In this document: piece by piece, positions 63,871 to 64,000 of the stretch
Numbering within the stretch: position 1 is the first letter of the stretch
How the letters are laid out: every line of letters starts with the position of its first letter
Assembly (NCBI GenBank): GCA_032207245.1
Contig: CM063500.1
Span: 80,883,625-80,947,624 of the forward strand
Length of the DNA: 64,000 nucleotides
Direction: 5' to 3'
Source: Pardosa pseudoannulata
Lineage: Eukaryota; Arthropoda; Arachnida; Araneae; Lycosidae
Notes under the pieces: model-generated
Database searches by the model: none
Seen by the model: the letters and a program-made list of their open reading frames with translations, nothing else
What the model was told of the DNA's origin: nothing
Translations under genes and position numbers: made by a program

Positions 63871-64000
63871 TTCCCTTAAGGTGATTTCATTCATTTATCA
63901 CAAGTCTAATCTCTGAAAAATTAATATTAATCCGCTTGATGGGATAAATAGACTGTACTCAAAGGTTAATTGGGATAACTTCATAGAATTATTATCTGCA

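Larger units (their letters stand above)
62612..63900 (+). mobile_element. non-LTR retrotransposon, 5'-truncated 3' end
   Basis: Sequence coding for the end of the reverse transcriptase, an RNase H domain and a zinc knuckle, followed by about 190 bp of 3' untranslated sequence with a 9-bp-stem hairpin (63845-63870) and a short TTCATTCATTTATCA-type end near 63885-63900. Loss of everything upstream of the RT thumb is the usual 5' truncation of LINE insertions. RNase H in this position places it in the I/LOA/R1/Jockey assemblage; the exact clade cannot be decided by eye. Base composition is clearly less AT-rich than its flanks. Target-site duplications were not identified. Confidence 0.85.

Overview
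The window looks like eukaryotic, probably arthropod and most likely insect, heterochromatin. It is AT-rich and carries one very large tandem satellite array, tRNA-derived SINEs, and decayed hAT, mariner-like, piggyBac-like (tentative) and non-LTR elements of types common in arthropod genomes. There is no operon structure and no intact host protein-coding gene that I can support. The species cannot be fixed from the sequence.

Layout. (1) 1-46400: a head-to-tail satellite of 159/160-bp monomers, roughly 285-290 copies, all in one orientation. It is broken by a 100-N gap at 22301-22400 and ends at a second 100-N gap at 46401-46500. It starts mid-monomer at base 1, so it continues to the left. 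Monomers are mostly near-identical, with an eroded block at about 22.4-25.1 kb and indel-rich stretches at 6.8-8.2 and 9.5-9.85 kb. (2) 46501-46660: one diverged edge monomer, then unique AT-rich DNA. (3) 49220-51850: two copies of a ~180-bp tRNA-derived SINE, each with a perfect target-site duplication; the second sits inside a 230-bp-period minisatellite. (4) 52.8-55.2 kb: a decayed hAT element of the ZBED5/Buster type. (5) 55.2-57.1 kb: low-complexity DNA and a possible piggyBac-like remnant on the minus strand. (6) 58.27-59.13 kb: a second minisatellite, period 132 bp. (7) 60.75-61.5 kb: a mariner-like DDE transposase fragment followed by two GC-rich palindromes. (8) 62.1-62.33 kb: a compound TA/CA/TG microsatellite containing a perfect palindrome. 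(9) 62.6-63.9 kb: the 3' end of a non-LTR retrotransposon (end of RT, RNase H, zinc knuckle, 3' hairpin).

Nothing here forms a working pathway. The coherent reading is the edge of a satellite block, possibly centromeric or pericentromeric, next to a graveyard of transposons. The most original observation is that each satellite monomer is built like a mini exon plus a GT-AG intron: a 73-bp block of 47% GC flanked by good acceptor and donor sequences, and an 86-bp T-rich block of 20% GC. Open reading frames inside the satellite arise because 159 is a multiple of three and are not treated as genes.
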